This document shows positions 7,796-16,512 of a stretch of 45,059 nucleotides of DNA, in pieces; position 1 is the stretch's first letter; every line of letters starts with the position of its first letter. The notes beneath the pieces were generated by a model that made no database searches, was not told where the DNA came from, and saw only the letters and a list, made by a program, of their open reading frames with translations. Source of the stretch: Phycisphaerae bacterium (GTDB lineage: Bacteria > Planctomycetota > Phycisphaerae > Phycisphaerales > UBA1924); NCBI GenBank assembly GCA_016873295.1, contig VGXM01000024.1, positions 1-45,059 of the forward strand, given 5' to 3'. Position numbers and translations under genes: made by a program.

Positions 7796-9811
7796 TCACG
7801 ATACGCCGGCGGCGCGGAGCCCCTGGAACACCACGAGGGCCAGGGCGTACGCCACCGCCGACATCCACCCGAACTGGAGCAGGGCCCACTTGGAGTGCCC
7901 GGTCTCGCGCGCGGTCACCACCAGCGTCGGCAGGCACTGCATGGCGAGCACGAAGAACACGAGGATGGACGCGGCCGTCGCGGTGGTGAACACGGGCGTG
8001 TGTCCGTCGTCCCGCGTCGCCGACGTGATCGCGCGCAGCACCCCCTCCTCCTCGAAGTCCTCCTCGCCCACGACCAGCACCGCCATGGTCGAGACGAACA
8101 CCTCGCGGGCGGCGAAGCTCGCCAGCACGCCCACCGTCAGGCGCCAGTCGCAGCCCAGGGGCTCAAAGACCGGGCTCACCGCCCGCCCCATCCGCCCGAT
8201 GAGGCTCCGCGCCTTGGCGTGCGCGGATTCGAGTCGATCCGCTTCCGCCCTCAGCGCGACCGGGTCGGGCCCCGAGGGGTCGGGCGAGGCGACCAGGGCC
8301 GCGGCCTGCTCGCGCAGCTCGACCGCCCGCGCCGGCGGGTCCACGTGCGGGAAGGCGCCCAGCCACCACAGCACCACGCAGATCGCCAGGATGTTCGTCC
8401 CGGCCTTCTTGAGGAACATGAACCCGCGGTCCCAGGTCGTCAGGAGCGAGGTGCGGAGGCTGGGGACCTTGTAGCTGGGCAGCTCCATGACCATGGGTCG
8501 GGCCGGCCCGCGCAGGACGGTGCGCCGGGCGATCAGGGCGCTGGCCAGCCCCGCCACGATGCCCAGGGCGTAGGCCCCGACGAACGCCGCGCTCGCCAGC
8601 AGGGGCGAGCGCGGGAACAGCACGCCGGTCACGAGCACGTAGACGGGCAGCCGGGCCGAGCAGGTCATGAAGGGCGCGACGAGGATGGTCGCGAGTCGGT
8701 CGCGCCGATCGGGCACGCCTCGGGCCGCCATGATCCCGGGCAGGGCGCAGGCGTGCGACGAGAGCAGCGGCACGAAAGCGTGCCCGGGCAGCCCGAAGGG
8801 GCGGAGCACCCGGTCCATCGCCATCGCCGCCCGCGCGAGGTACCCCGTGTCCTCCAGCATCGAGATCAGGAAGAAGAGCAGGCAGATCTGCGGCAGGAAC
8901 ACCACCGTCGCCCCAACGCCCGCCACCACGCCCTCGCTCACCAGTTCGCCCAGGAGCCCCTCGGGGAGCACGGCGTGCACGAGCCCGCCCGCGTGCGTGA
9001 AGATCGCGTCGATCCAGTCCATGGGATACGTCGCGACCTTGAACACCGCCGCGAACAGCCCCGCCATCACCAGCGCGAAGACCAGCGTCCCCGACACGGG
9101 GTGCAGCAGCAGCGCGTCCATGCGGTCGCTGAGCGGGCGCCGCCCCGGGGCGTGGGGCGTCGGTTGCGAGAGGGCGGCGAGCGCGATCCGCTCGGCCCAG
9201 GCCTCCACGCCGTCCTGCGTGCCCGGCGGCGTGTGCGTCGGGATCGTGGCCAAGTCCAGCAGTTCGCCCGGGCGCTCCAGCCCCTCGCCCGTGCGCGCGC
9301 TCACGAGCACCACGGGGCACCCCAGCTCCCGCGCCAACACCACCGCGTCGGGGGAGAGCCCCCGGCGCCGCGCCAGGTCGATCATGTTCACCGCCACGAC
9401 GGTGGGCAGGCGTCGCCGGAGCACCTCGCCCGCCAGCACCAGGTTCCGCGGCAGGTTGGTCGCGTCCAGCACCACGCACACCGCGTCGGGCTCGCCGGGC
9501 GCTTCGCCCGGGGCGGCCAGTTGCCCCGCCAGCACGCGCCGACAGACCTCGGATTCGGGGAGCTCCAACTCGATCGAGTAGACGCCCGGCAGGTCGACCA
9601 GGTGCACCTCGGGCCCCGCGCCACCCCGCACCGCCCCGATCCGCGCCTCCTGCGTCGTCCCCGGAAAGTTCGACGTCTTGTGACGCAGCCCGCACAGGCG
9701 GTTGAACAGCGTCGTCTTGCCCGTGTTGGGGTTGCCCACCAGCGCCACGCGACGCGGGCCCGGGACGGGCGCGACTCCCGTCCCGGCGGCGGCGTCGGCT
9801 TGCGTGCTCAT
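7796..9811 (-). CDS. feoB: Ferrous iron transport protein B
   Basis: A 671-residue inner-membrane Fe(II) transporter with a GTPase domain. The G motifs are all visible: G1 GNPNTGKTT (26-34), G3 DLPGVYS, G4 NMID and G5 SAR. A helical GDI-like segment follows, then a membrane domain with two gate repeats (for example CALPGIMAARGVPDRRD and FAAREVFVSTMAV), both conserved in FeoB. Length is slightly below the 700-770 residues of many FeoB proteins, mainly in loops. It follows feoA with seven bases between them and precedes a small membrane protein gene, so the three form an operon. The ATG at 9811 leaves a short Ala/Pro-rich lead before the G1 motif. Confidence 0.95.
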   Translation of the reverse strand: MSTQADAAAGTGVAPVPGPRRVALVGNPNTGKTTLFNRLCGLRHKTSNFPGTTQEARIGAVRGGAGPEVHLVDLPGVYSIELELPESEVCRRVLAGQLAAPGEAPGEPDAVCVVLDATNLPRNLVLAGEVLRRRLPTVVAVNMIDLARRRGLSPDAVVLARELGCPVVLVSARTGEGLERPGELLDLATIPTHTPPGTQDGVEAWAERIALAALSQPTPHAPGRRPLSDRMDALLLHPVSGTLVFALVMAGLFAAVFKVATYPMDWIDAIFTHAGGLVHAVLPEGLLGELVSEGVVAGVGATVVFLPQICLLFFLISMLEDTGYLARAAMAMDRVLRPFGLPGHAFVPLLSSHACALPGIMAARGVPDRRDRLATILVAPFMTCSARLPVYVLVTGVLFPRSPLLASAAFVGAYALGIVAGLASALIARRTVLRGPARPMVMELPSYKVPSLRTSLLTTWDRGFMFLKKAGTNILAICVVLWWLGAFPHVDPPARAVELREQAAALVASPDPSGPDPVALRAEADRLESAHAKARSLIGRMGRAVSPVFEPLGCDWRLTVGVLASFAAREVFVSTMAVLVVGEEDFEEEGVLRAITSATRDDGHTPVFTTATAASILVFFVLAMQCLPTLVVTARETGHSKWALLQFGWMSAVAYALALVVFQGLRAAGVS

Positions 9812-9818
9812 CGATCCT

Positions 9819-10196
9819 TCAGGCCTGGGAGACGTCGCCCACCATCACGCGACCCGCCAGCGGACGCGCCAGCCCGATCCGGCTCGAGCCGCTCGATCGA
9901 TCGCCGTTGAACAGCACCTCGACGACGAACGGCTCGCCCACCCGGCACACCCGAACCCGCGCCGAGTGCTTCAGCCCCATCGCCCGCAGAACCGACGCGT
10001 CCCGCGGCTCCAGCGCACACTCGCAGATCGTCGCCACCTGACCCGCCCGCAACTCCGTCAGCCGCATCGTCGCGAGCGCCTGGCTGGGCGAGCACGGCCC
10101 CGCCGCGCAGCACGCCCCGGGCAGCGGGGCCGCGGCGGGCGCATCACCCCGCAACTCGACGCTCGGCGGGCAGCAACAGGTCCTGGGCTGGGTCAT
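9819..10196 (-). CDS. feoA: FeoA-domain protein
   Basis: A 125-residue protein. The C-terminal 75 residues form a FeoA/SH3-like domain (LTELRAGQ..., then LRAMGLKHSARVRV and a final IGLARPLAGRVMVGDV strand), the cytosolic partner that supports FeoB. The first 45 residues are unusual: they contain two cysteine clusters (TCCCPP and ACCAAGPC) that are not part of ordinary FeoA and could bind metal. The start is the ATG at 10196, preceded by a purine-rich TGGAG. The promoter must lie in the 52 bases before it or inside the upstream zinc-ribbon gene; I see no convincing Fur box there. Confidence 0.88.
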   Translation of the reverse strand: MTQPRTCCCPPSVELRGDAPAAAPLPGACCAAGPCSPSQALATMRLTELRAGQVATICECALEPRDASVLRAMGLKHSARVRVCRVGEPFVVEVLFNGDRSSGSSRIGLARPLAGRVMVGDVSQA

Positions 10197-10248
10197 CGCG
10201 TGGCTCCAGATTCCCGAGACTGGCATCCAGATTACTCGGCCCGAGATG

Positions 10249-10950
10249 CTATGGCAACTGAGACTCGATCGCAACCCCGCGGACCTCCTCGCCGCATTCC
10301 GGACACCGTGACGCCCGGGGCGGGATCGGGTATCGACAGCCCGGACAAAGACCTGACGCAAGGCGGGCCTGCCGCCGCCGTGTCCGCCAGCGTCGCATGG
10401 ACCCGGGCACCCAGCCCAGCGACCACGCCCACAGCCCAACGAGCGACCACACGCCGAGGTTCCATAGAACGGACGGCGGGTGCCAGGCCCGCGTCCCGCC
10501 CGGGCCGAGGCGGAGCGCGGGGGCGACGTCCTCCCCGAGCCGCCCGGTGGCGAGCAGGTGATCGACGACCGCCGACCGAGCCGCCGACAGGCGCGCCTCG
10601 GACCACCCCGGATCGACGAGCGTGACGATCCGCGGCCCCGTGGGGCGTCGGGGCGCGCGCCACATCCGCCAGTCGTTGACCGCGGGCCAATCGGGCTGGA
10701 ACGCGGCGATCTCGATGGGGGTCTGAACGAGGGCTCGGATGGCCCGGTCCATGCTGTCGCGGGCGGGGTCCAGGACCGTCAGCCCGGCGTCGCCTGCCAA
10801 CACCCACAACTGCGGCATCGCGGGAGGCCGGAAGACCCGGCGTGGCGAGGCGGGGTCTGCCAGGAGCCTCACCAGCGCCAGGGCGAGTAGCGTCGTCGTC
10901 AGCGGATGCCGGGCCCGGCGGAGCATGGCCAATCCTTGCTCCCCGCCCAT
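10249..10950 (-). CDS. Membrane protein with C-terminal zinc ribbon
   Basis: A 233-residue protein of unknown function. It has one hydrophobic helix near the N-terminus (LTTTLLALALVRLLA), a soluble middle domain of about 130 residues, a second helix (LWNLGVWSLVGLWAWSLGW), and a C-terminal zinc ribbon CPGCRYPIPPRASRCPECG. The two CxxC pairs are spaced as in zinc-ribbon domains that planctomycetes often place at the end of membrane proteins. I do not recognise the middle domain. The ATG at 10950 lies 11 bases from the divergent gatC start, so the two genes share a promoter region; an internal ATG at 10926 would shorten the protein by eight residues. It is followed by feoA on the same strand. 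Confidence 0.6.
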   Translation of the reverse strand: MGGEQGLAMLRRARHPLTTTLLALALVRLLADPASPRRVFRPPAMPQLWVLAGDAGLTVLDPARDSMDRAIRALVQTPIEIAAFQPDWPAVNDWRMWRAPRRPTGPRIVTLVDPGWSEARLSAARSAVVDHLLATGRLGEDVAPALRLGPGGTRAWHPPSVLWNLGVWSLVGLWAWSLGWVPGSMRRWRTRRRQARLASGLCPGCRYPIPPRASRCPECGEEVRGVAIESQLP

Positions 10951-10961
10951 AGACTGTCGTG

Positions 10962-11267
10962 ATGAGCGGCCTCTCCGACGACGATCTCCGTAGAATCGCC
11001 CGCCTGAGCCGGTTGGCCCTGGGCGACGACCAGGTCGGGCCCTGCCGCGAGCGGCTCTCGGCGGTGCTGGGGTACGTCGAGCGCCTGCACGGGTTGGACC
11101 TGTCGGGCGTCGAGCCGCTGGTGCACGTGGGGGACCAGACCAACCGCCTGGCGGCGGACGAGGCCGGGCAGACGCTCGGCAACGACGTGCTGATGAGGAT
11201 GGCGCCGGAGCGCCTGGAGCCATTCGTGAAGGTGCCGAAGGTCATCGACGAAGGAGCCGGAGCATGA
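10962..11267 (+). CDS. gatC: Asp/Glu-tRNA(Asn/Gln) amidotransferase subunit C
   Basis: A 101-residue GatC. The family pattern is plain: LSDDDLRRIARLSRLAL at the N-terminus, a helix ending in VLGYVERLHGLDLSGVEPL, and a C-terminal F-VPKVID tail. GatC stabilises GatA in the GatCAB complex, which converts Glu-tRNA(Gln) and/or Asp-tRNA(Asn) to the amide. A GTG lies directly before the ATG; I use the ATG. The next gene overlaps it by ATGA and gatA follows 8 bases after that gene, so gatC and gatA are in one operon. No gatB is in the window. Confidence 0.93.
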   Translation: MSGLSDDDLRRIARLSRLALGDDQVGPCRERLSAVLGYVERLHGLDLSGVEPLVHVGDQTNRLAADEAGQTLGNDVLMRMAPERLEPFVKVPKVIDEGAGA

Positions 11268-11542
11268 GCGGACACGCGCAGGGGCCGATCGAGCGCATCG
11301 AGGTCAACGGGCTGTCGCTCAGGCCGCCGGGCTTGGGGTCGGTGGTGGGCATCCCCTCCACGATGGCGGCGCTGGCCTACATCGGGGTGGCCGCGATCGG
11401 GGCGCAGGCCGCGGCCCTGCTGGCGGCGCTGGTCGTCGGGCTGGGGACGCTGGTGGGGATGTGGCTGCTCCGCGTCGCGATGGTCTCGAAGATCCGGCAC
11501 GAGATGTACAGCGACACCGTCGTTGTCCGCGAGCGGCGCTGA
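11264..11542 (+). CDS. Small membrane protein between gatC and gatA
   Basis: A 92-residue protein overlapping gatC by ATGA. A polar N-terminus (about 30 residues) is followed by two closely spaced hydrophobic helices (TMAALAYIGVAAIGAQAAALLAAL region and the next GLGTLVGMWLLRVAMV) and a charged C-terminus ending in VVVRERR. I recognise no family. Its fixed place in the operon means it is translated with GatC and GatA; it could be an unrelated passenger or a membrane tether. Nothing in the sequence decides between these. Confidence 0.7.
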   Translation: MSGHAQGPIERIEVNGLSLRPPGLGSVVGIPSTMAALAYIGVAAIGAQAAALLAALVVGLGTLVGMWLLRVAMVSKIRHEMYSDTVVVRERR

Positions 11543-11550
11543 GGCCCGCC

Positions 11551-13041
11551 GTGAACCCCGAGACCATGGGCGTGGTGGAGGTGCGCGAGGCGGTGCTGTC
11601 GCGCCGGGTGACGGCGCGCGAGGTCGCCAAGGCCGCCCTCGGTCGCCTCGCCGCCCACGCCGACCGCCTCGGGCTGCTCACGCAGCCGCTGACCGACCGG
11701 GCCCTGGAGCAGGCCGCCGAGGTTGATTCGCGCCTGGCGTCGCAGTCGGGCGACGAGGCCCGATCGCGCCTGCCCCTGGCGGGCGTGCCGATCGTGGTGA
11801 AGGACAACCTGTGCACGTCGTTCGGTCGCACGACCTGCGCCAGCCGCATGCTCGAGGGGTACGAGAGCCCGTACAGCGCCACCGCCGTCGCGCGCCTGCT
11901 CGAGCGCGGCGCCGTGGTGCTGGGCAAGGCCAACCTCGATGAGTTCGCGATGGGGTCGAGCGGCGAGCACTCGGCGCTGGGCCCGACGCGCAACCCGTGG
12001 GACCCGTCGCGCGTGCCGGGCGGGAGCAGTTCCGGGTCCGCCGCCGCCGTCGCCGCCCGCTGCGCCGCCGCGGCCCTCGGGAGCGACACGGGCGGCAGCA
12101 TCCGCCAGCCCGCGGGGCACTGCGGCGTGGTCGGGCTCAAGCCCACCTACGGGCGCGTGAGCCGGTACGGGCTGGTCGCCTTCGCCAGCAGCCTCGACCA
12201 GGTCGGCCCGCTGGCGCGCAGCGTCGAGGACGCCGCCGCCATCCTCGACGCGATCTCGGGCGTGGACCCGCACGACGCCACCAGCGCCGACCGCCCGCAC
12301 ACCGACACGCTGGCGTCGATCGGCACCCCCGTCGAAGGGCTCACGCTGGGCGTCCCGCGCCAGGCCCGCGGGCCCGGCAACCACCCCCAGACCGCTCGCG
12401 TCTTCGAGCAGGCCGTCGAGACCTTCCGCGGGCTGGGCGCCCGCGTCGTCGACGTCGACCTGCCCACGATCGAGCACGCCATCGCCGCCTACTACATCGT
12501 CGCGACCGCGGAGGCGTCGAGCAACCTGGCGCGGTTCGACGGCGTGCGCTACGGCCGCCGCGCCGCCCTCGGCCCCGACGACGGGCTCGACGACCTCTAT
12601 TCCCGCTCCCGCTCCGAGGGGTTCGGGCCCGAGGTACGGCGGCGCATCATGCTCGGCACGCACGTGCTCTCCAGCGGGTACTACCAGGCCTACTACGCCA
12701 CGGCCCTCAAGGCCCGCCGCCTCGTGCAGCGCGACTTCGACCGCTGCTTCGCCGCCGGGTGCCACGCCGTCCTCATGCCCTCCAGCCCGGGCCCGGCCTT
12801 CCGCCTGGGCGAGAAGACCAGCGACCCGCTCGCCATGTACCTCGAGGACGTCTACACGGTCGGGGTCAACCTCGCCGGCTTGCCGGGCGTGAGCGTCCCC
12901 GCGGGCTTCGCCCGGGTCGACGGCGTGGAACTGCCCGTGGGCGTCCAGCTCATCGCCCGTGCCTTCGACGAGGGCACGCTCCTCCGCGCCGCCCGCATGT
13001 TCGAACTGGCCAACCCCGCGGGGCGGCGGGCCCCGCCCTGA
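11551..13041 (+). CDS. gatA: Asp/Glu-tRNA(Asn/Gln) amidotransferase subunit A
   Basis: A 496-residue amidase-signature enzyme, the glutaminase subunit of GatCAB. The Ser-cis-Ser-Lys triad is present: Lys84 in VVKDN, Ser159 in PGGSSSGS, and Ser183 in SDTGGSIRQPA. The conserved GLKPTYGRVSRYGL stretch follows. Normal length for GatA. I use the GTG at 11551 (protein begins VNPETMGVV); an ATG five codons later is the alternative. With the GluRS at the right end of the window it would form the indirect route to Gln-tRNA(Gln). A hairpin that can end transcription lies 90 bases after the stop. Confidence 0.95.
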   Translation: MNPETMGVVEVREAVLSRRVTAREVAKAALGRLAAHADRLGLLTQPLTDRALEQAAEVDSRLASQSGDEARSRLPLAGVPIVVKDNLCTSFGRTTCASRMLEGYESPYSATAVARLLERGAVVLGKANLDEFAMGSSGEHSALGPTRNPWDPSRVPGGSSSGSAAAVAARCAAAALGSDTGGSIRQPAGHCGVVGLKPTYGRVSRYGLVAFASSLDQVGPLARSVEDAAAILDAISGVDPHDATSADRPHTDTLASIGTPVEGLTLGVPRQARGPGNHPQTARVFEQAVETFRGLGARVVDVDLPTIEHAIAAYYIVATAEASSNLARFDGVRYGRRAALGPDDGLDDLYSRSRSEGFGPEVRRRIMLGTHVLSSGYYQAYYATALKARRLVQRDFDRCFAAGCHAVLMPSSPGPAFRLGEKTSDPLAMYLEDVYTVGVNLAGLPGVSVPAGFARVDGVELPVGVQLIARAFDEGTLLRAARMFELANPAGRRAPP

Positions 13042-13130
13042 TCGGCGCACGGGCAACGCCCGCGGTTCGTCGCTCGCAGCGCTCAAAGAAGCCCCACCCG
13101 CACGCCGAGTCCGAACGGGTCTTCGAGCGA

Positions 13131-13162
13131 AGGCTCGGATTGTCGGGCTCCGATCCGAGCCT
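13131..13162. terminator. Hairpin between convergent gatA and CPBP genes
   Basis: A perfect 10-base inverted repeat, AGGCTCGGAT and ATCCGAGCCT, with a 12-base loop. It sits between the convergent ends of gatA and the CPBP protease gene and could serve both directions. No U-tract follows, which is common in very GC-rich genomes, so the terminator role is inferred. Confidence 0.55.
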
Positions 13163-13259
13163 CCGTCGCCGGTCCTCCTCGGGCTCGGCGTGATCGAGGG
13201 GGGGATCTCACCGACGGATGCCGACTCCTCGCTGCCTACCGCTCGCTGTTCACCGCCCA

Positions 13260-14756
13260 CTACTCCCTCAGCAGCACCAGCATCGACACCGCGAACGTCA
13301 GCACGGTGGCGTTGTGCAGGGCGTGGGCCGTGATGGACGCGATGAGCGAGCCGCGCCAGTGGCGCATGAAGGCGAAGACGAAGCCGAGGGTCATCAGGGG
13401 GAGCGTCAGGGGCAGCGGCACGCCGTGCACCAGCCCGAACGTCACCGCCGTCAGCCCCCCCGCCAGCGGGAATGCGAGTCGCGCCGAGAGGTGCCGGTAC
13501 AGGCACCCGCGGAAGACGGTCTCCTCGACGAGCGGGGCCCACACCGTGGCCATGAAGAAGAGGGCGGCCAGGAACGCCGCGTCCCCCGTCGCCAGCCGGT
13601 CAAAGAGCGGGTTCCTGGGCGTCGCGTCGGGCGTGCCCACGATCGCGTTCTGGACCATCACGAGGCCCAGCGCGACGATCACCGACAGGAACACCAGCGG
13701 GAGCCCGGCGAGGTAGCCCGCGATCCCCGCGCCGACCTCCCGGAGCACGCCACGCCCCCGGTGCAGCCCGAGCTGGCGCGTCGCGTCCGCGAGCGGCGTG
13801 CCGCGCGCCACCACCCACAGCGGCACGAGCACGAGCAGCCAGTTGCTCAGGAGCAGCAGGGGGGACACCCACTCCGCGCCCTTGAACGCCGACGCCACCG
13901 CCCCGCCCACGAACGACAGCCCCACGAACCCGACGAGGAAGATCACGAACGCCTCGACGTAGACGCTCCCGCCCGGCGCGGGCGGCGCAAAGCGCGGGCG
14001 CAGGCCGCCCCCCACGATCCGGACCACCCCCAGGATCAGCAGCACCAGCCCGGTCAGCCCCGCGACGCCCGCCGCGCAGATGAACCCCACCGTCAGCAGG
14101 AGGAGCAGGCCGCCGCCCTCGAAGAGCATCGCCCGTTCCGACGCGTGGTCCGGCAGGTGGTACGCCAGCGCCACCCGCCCGTAGTACCCGTAGCGCTCGA
14201 GGAGTTCGCGCCGGGCCTCGGGCGACACCGCCGCGTCCATCGACACGGGGTCGGCGGAGCCGGCGTCGTCGGCCCCGTAGATCGCGCGCAGCGTCGCGAT
14301 GTCGCGCTCCAGCGCCTCGCGGTCCGCGTCCTCCTTGACCCGCGGCAGGAGCTTCTCGGCGTCGGCGAGGCGCGGCTCGGCGGCCCCGCGCCCGATCGCC
14401 GCGTCCCCCTCCACGCGCCACAGCTCCGCCGCCACGATGCCCGAACGCACCCAGTCCGCCGGCGCCTTCGAGGCCCGGGCCAGGATGTCCATGTTTGCCG
14501 TCAGGTCGCCCGCCGGCTGCCCGGGCGAGAGCGAACGCAGCGAACGGGCCATCTTGAGCACGAACCGCCCCGTCAGGTCGGCCTGGGGCTCGGCGGCGAC
14601 AAAGGCCGGTGAGCCCGGCGGGGGCGCCGCCGGCGGGGCCTCGGGCCACCGCTGCAGCACCGCCACGCCGATCACCACGACCAGCGCCGCGATCCCCGCC
14701 CGCCAAGCCCACGCGCGCGACCCCGCGTCGGGTCCGCGCACGGGTTGGATCGGCAT
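13260..14756 (-). CDS. CPBP-family intramembrane metalloprotease
   Basis: A 498-residue membrane protein. The C-terminal third carries the three CPBP (CAAX protease/bacteriocin-processing) motifs: EETVFRG, FGLVHG and HALHN, which hold the Glu and His residues of the active site inside the membrane. Ahead of this are one N-terminal helix, a periplasmic or cytoplasmic region of about 180 residues that is not part of the family, and several further helices. I use the ATG at 14756; a GTG three codons upstream (14765) is possible. It follows the lipoprotein gene on the same strand and may be co-transcribed. The substrate is unknown; the long N-terminal region is the unusual part. Confidence 0.88.
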   Translation of the reverse strand: MPIQPVRGPDAGSRAWAWRAGIAALVVVIGVAVLQRWPEAPPAAPPPGSPAFVAAEPQADLTGRFVLKMARSLRSLSPGQPAGDLTANMDILARASKAPADWVRSGIVAAELWRVEGDAAIGRGAAEPRLADAEKLLPRVKEDADREALERDIATLRAIYGADDAGSADPVSMDAAVSPEARRELLERYGYYGRVALAYHLPDHASERAMLFEGGGLLLLLTVGFICAAGVAGLTGLVLLILGVVRIVGGGLRPRFAPPAPGGSVYVEAFVIFLVGFVGLSFVGGAVASAFKGAEWVSPLLLLSNWLLVLVPLWVVARGTPLADATRQLGLHRGRGVLREVGAGIAGYLAGLPLVFLSVIVALGLVMVQNAIVGTPDATPRNPLFDRLATGDAAFLAALFFMATVWAPLVEETVFRGCLYRHLSARLAFPLAGGLTAVTFGLVHGVPLPLTLPLMTLGFVFAFMRHWRGSLIASITAHALHNATVLTFAVSMLVLLRE

Positions 14757-14786
14757 CTGCGTCACGCGTCGGTCAGGTCAACACCC

Positions 14787-15443
14787 TCACTGCCCGGGCC
14801 CGCCCGTCGGTGTCTCCACCACGCGCGGCTCGCTCGACGCCGGCTGGCGCGACTGCCGGATCCGCTCCTCGTGGTCGGGGAACTCGGTCTCGGGCAGGAA
14901 GTAGTAGTCGGGCACGGGCACGACACCCGGCTCGCGCGTCTGCGTCCCCGCGACGCGCCACGGCTGGAACCCGCCCTCCATGTGCACCGTCACGCACTGG
15001 TACACGGGCGACCCGTCCCCGCGCGCCGGGTACTCGAACATGGGACGCAGCACGTCCACCGTCGCCTTCCCGCCCCGGATCCACACACGCCCGATGTGAT
15101 ACACCGGCAGCGCCCCGACGTTCTCCGCCGTCGCGGGCGTCCCCCCGGGCGCCGACGCGATCTTGATGTAGTTGGCCCGCCGGATCCCCGCCGGCACGTT
15201 CACCGCGAAGCGGGCCTCGTCCTCCGGCACGGGCTCGGTTCCCGTCCCCGGCACCGGGTACCGCTGCAGCACCCACCGCAGCCCCAGCGCCATCGTCTCC
15301 ACCGCGTAGGGCACGTTCGGGTTGGTCGCGGCCAGGTCGGCCCCCTCCACGGGAGGCCACGAGCCGTACCCCACGCACCCGGTCAGCAGCGCCGACGCGG
15401 GCAGGGCAAGGACGGCGAGAGCGGCAATCGTTCGGCGGGTCAT
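14787..15443 (-). CDS. Lipoprotein of unknown function
   Basis: A 218-residue protein starting MTRRTIAALAVLALPASALLTGC, a standard lipoprotein signal with the lipid-modified Cys at 23. The mature part is beta-rich with a short repeated pattern around VWIRGGKATVDVLRPMFEY and ends in a charged, Pro-rich tail. I recognise no domain. It lies 30 bases upstream of the CPBP protease gene on the same strand, so the two are probably one unit. The open frame continues upstream only by chance in GC-rich DNA, which is why I start at this signal peptide. Confidence 0.8.
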   Translation of the reverse strand: MTRRTIAALAVLALPASALLTGCVGYGSWPPVEGADLAATNPNVPYAVETMALGLRWVLQRYPVPGTGTEPVPEDEARFAVNVPAGIRRANYIKIASAPGGTPATAENVGALPVYHIGRVWIRGGKATVDVLRPMFEYPARGDGSPVYQCVTVHMEGGFQPWRVAGTQTREPGVVPVPDYYFLPETEFPDHEERIRQSRQPASSEPRVVETPTGGPGQ

Positions 15444-15526
15444 CGCGATTGTCTCCGTGGGGCGCCGACGGGGTCGCCCGCGGCGGGACTGTACGGACAT
15501 CGGCCCGCCCCGGAAAGCCACGCCTG

Positions 15527-16429
15527 TCATCCCAGCCGACGCATCACGCTCACCGCCGCGTACAGCCCCGCCACACGCTCCCGCTCCAGCACGCGGGGCG
15601 GGTACGCCGGGTTCAGTGGCTGGAGGCGGATCAGCTCCCTCCCCCCCTCCCCCGAGTCGATGAAGACCCGCTTGAACGTCGATTCGTCGTCCGGCTCCAG
15701 GCGCGCGAAGCAGTCCATCCCCGAGCGCAGCGCCGCCGCCGGGCTGAACACCACGATGTCCCCCTCGCGGTACACCGGCTCCATCGAGTCGCCCACCACC
15801 CGGGCCGCGAACGCGTCCGGGTCGTCCAGGTCCGGGCAGCGGATGTAGCTGTCGGCGACCCGGGCCGGGTACCCCAGGTCCGTGAACCCCGCCGGGTACC
15901 CCGCCGCCACCGAGTTGATCACGGGCACCTCTCGCGGCAGGAGGTCCGCCAGGGGCTGGGCGTCGACCCCCCGCCCCCCGACCAGGCGCCGCAGTTCGCC
16001 GACCTGCTCCGCCGCGCTCAGCCCGCCGCGCCCCAGCACCTCGCGGAGCCGCCCCGCCAGGGCGTGCTCGCCCGCGAGGGTGGACAGCTCGCGCTTCACC
16101 GCCGCCGGGGCCCGATCGAGTTGCGCCCGCCGGACGAGGGACATCGGGGGCAGCCCGAGCGCTGACTCGATCCGGGCCAGCACCTCCTCCGGCGCCGGCT
16201 TCAACCCGCGCTCGAACTCCGAGAGCGTGCTGGGCGCGCACCCCACTCGCTCGCCCAGGGCCGCCAGCGTCAGCCCGGTGCGCTTCCGCTCGCGCCGAAC
16301 CACCGCGCCCGCCGAGACCGCCACCCCGCCTGGCTCCCCGCCCCCGATCAGCGGTTGCGTCGGGTCCATCCCCGCCGGGCCGTCGTCCTTGTGGTCTATG
16401 ATCGGATTGTGTTCGGTATCGGTGTCCAT
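15527..16429 (-). CDS. XRE-HTH / S24 peptidase repressor (LexA/CI-like)
   Basis: A 300-residue two-domain regulator. An N-terminal HTH of the XRE/Cro type spans about residues 42-95 (LTLAALGERVGCAPSTLSEFERG). The C-terminal S24 domain has a possible Ala-Gly self-cleavage site (A176-G177 in VAAGYP), the nucleophile Ser215 in GDSMEP, and Lys253 38 residues later, the spacing of the LexA/CI Ser-Lys dyad. Such proteins bind operators as dimers and cleave themselves when RecA filaments form after DNA damage. It is transcribed away from the HTH-ATPase-GNAT-terminase genes with 140 bases between, like a phage lysogeny switch, and a palindrome sits in that gap. A longer start (16489) is possible but covers the promoter region. 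Confidence 0.88.
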   Translation of the reverse strand: MDTDTEHNPIIDHKDDGPAGMDPTQPLIGGGEPGGVAVSAGAVVRRERKRTGLTLAALGERVGCAPSTLSEFERGLKPAPEEVLARIESALGLPPMSLVRRAQLDRAPAAVKRELSTLAGEHALAGRLREVLGRGGLSAAEQVGELRRLVGGRGVDAQPLADLLPREVPVINSVAAGYPAGFTDLGYPARVADSYIRCPDLDDPDAFAARVVGDSMEPVYREGDIVVFSPAAALRSGMDCFARLEPDDESTFKRVFIDSGEGGRELIRLQPLNPAYPPRVLERERVAGLYAAVSVMRRLG

Positions 16430-16473
16430 GTCCGCCCTTGTGCGCCGTTTGGCATCGATCGCCCCAAAACCCC

Positions 16474-16512
16474 TTGCGGCGAGCCCCACTCGGCGTAATC
16501 ATACCACGGTAT
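16474..16512 (+). promoter_or_regulatory. Candidate promoter and operator of the terminase module
   Basis: The gap between the S24 repressor and the HTH gene is visibly richer in A+T than its surroundings. It contains TTGCGG (16474-16479) and TAATCA (16496-16501) spaced 16 bases apart, a possible -35/-10 pair reading to the right. A perfect 12-base palindrome ATACCACGGTAT (16501-16512) begins at the last base of the -10 box, where a bound repressor would block transcription. I infer that the divergent S24 repressor binds here; I saw no second copy in the window. Confidence 0.45.

Noticed and set aside
10197-10248. Fur box in front of feoA
   Set aside because: No match to a GATAATGATAATCATTATC-like palindrome was visible in the 52-base space.
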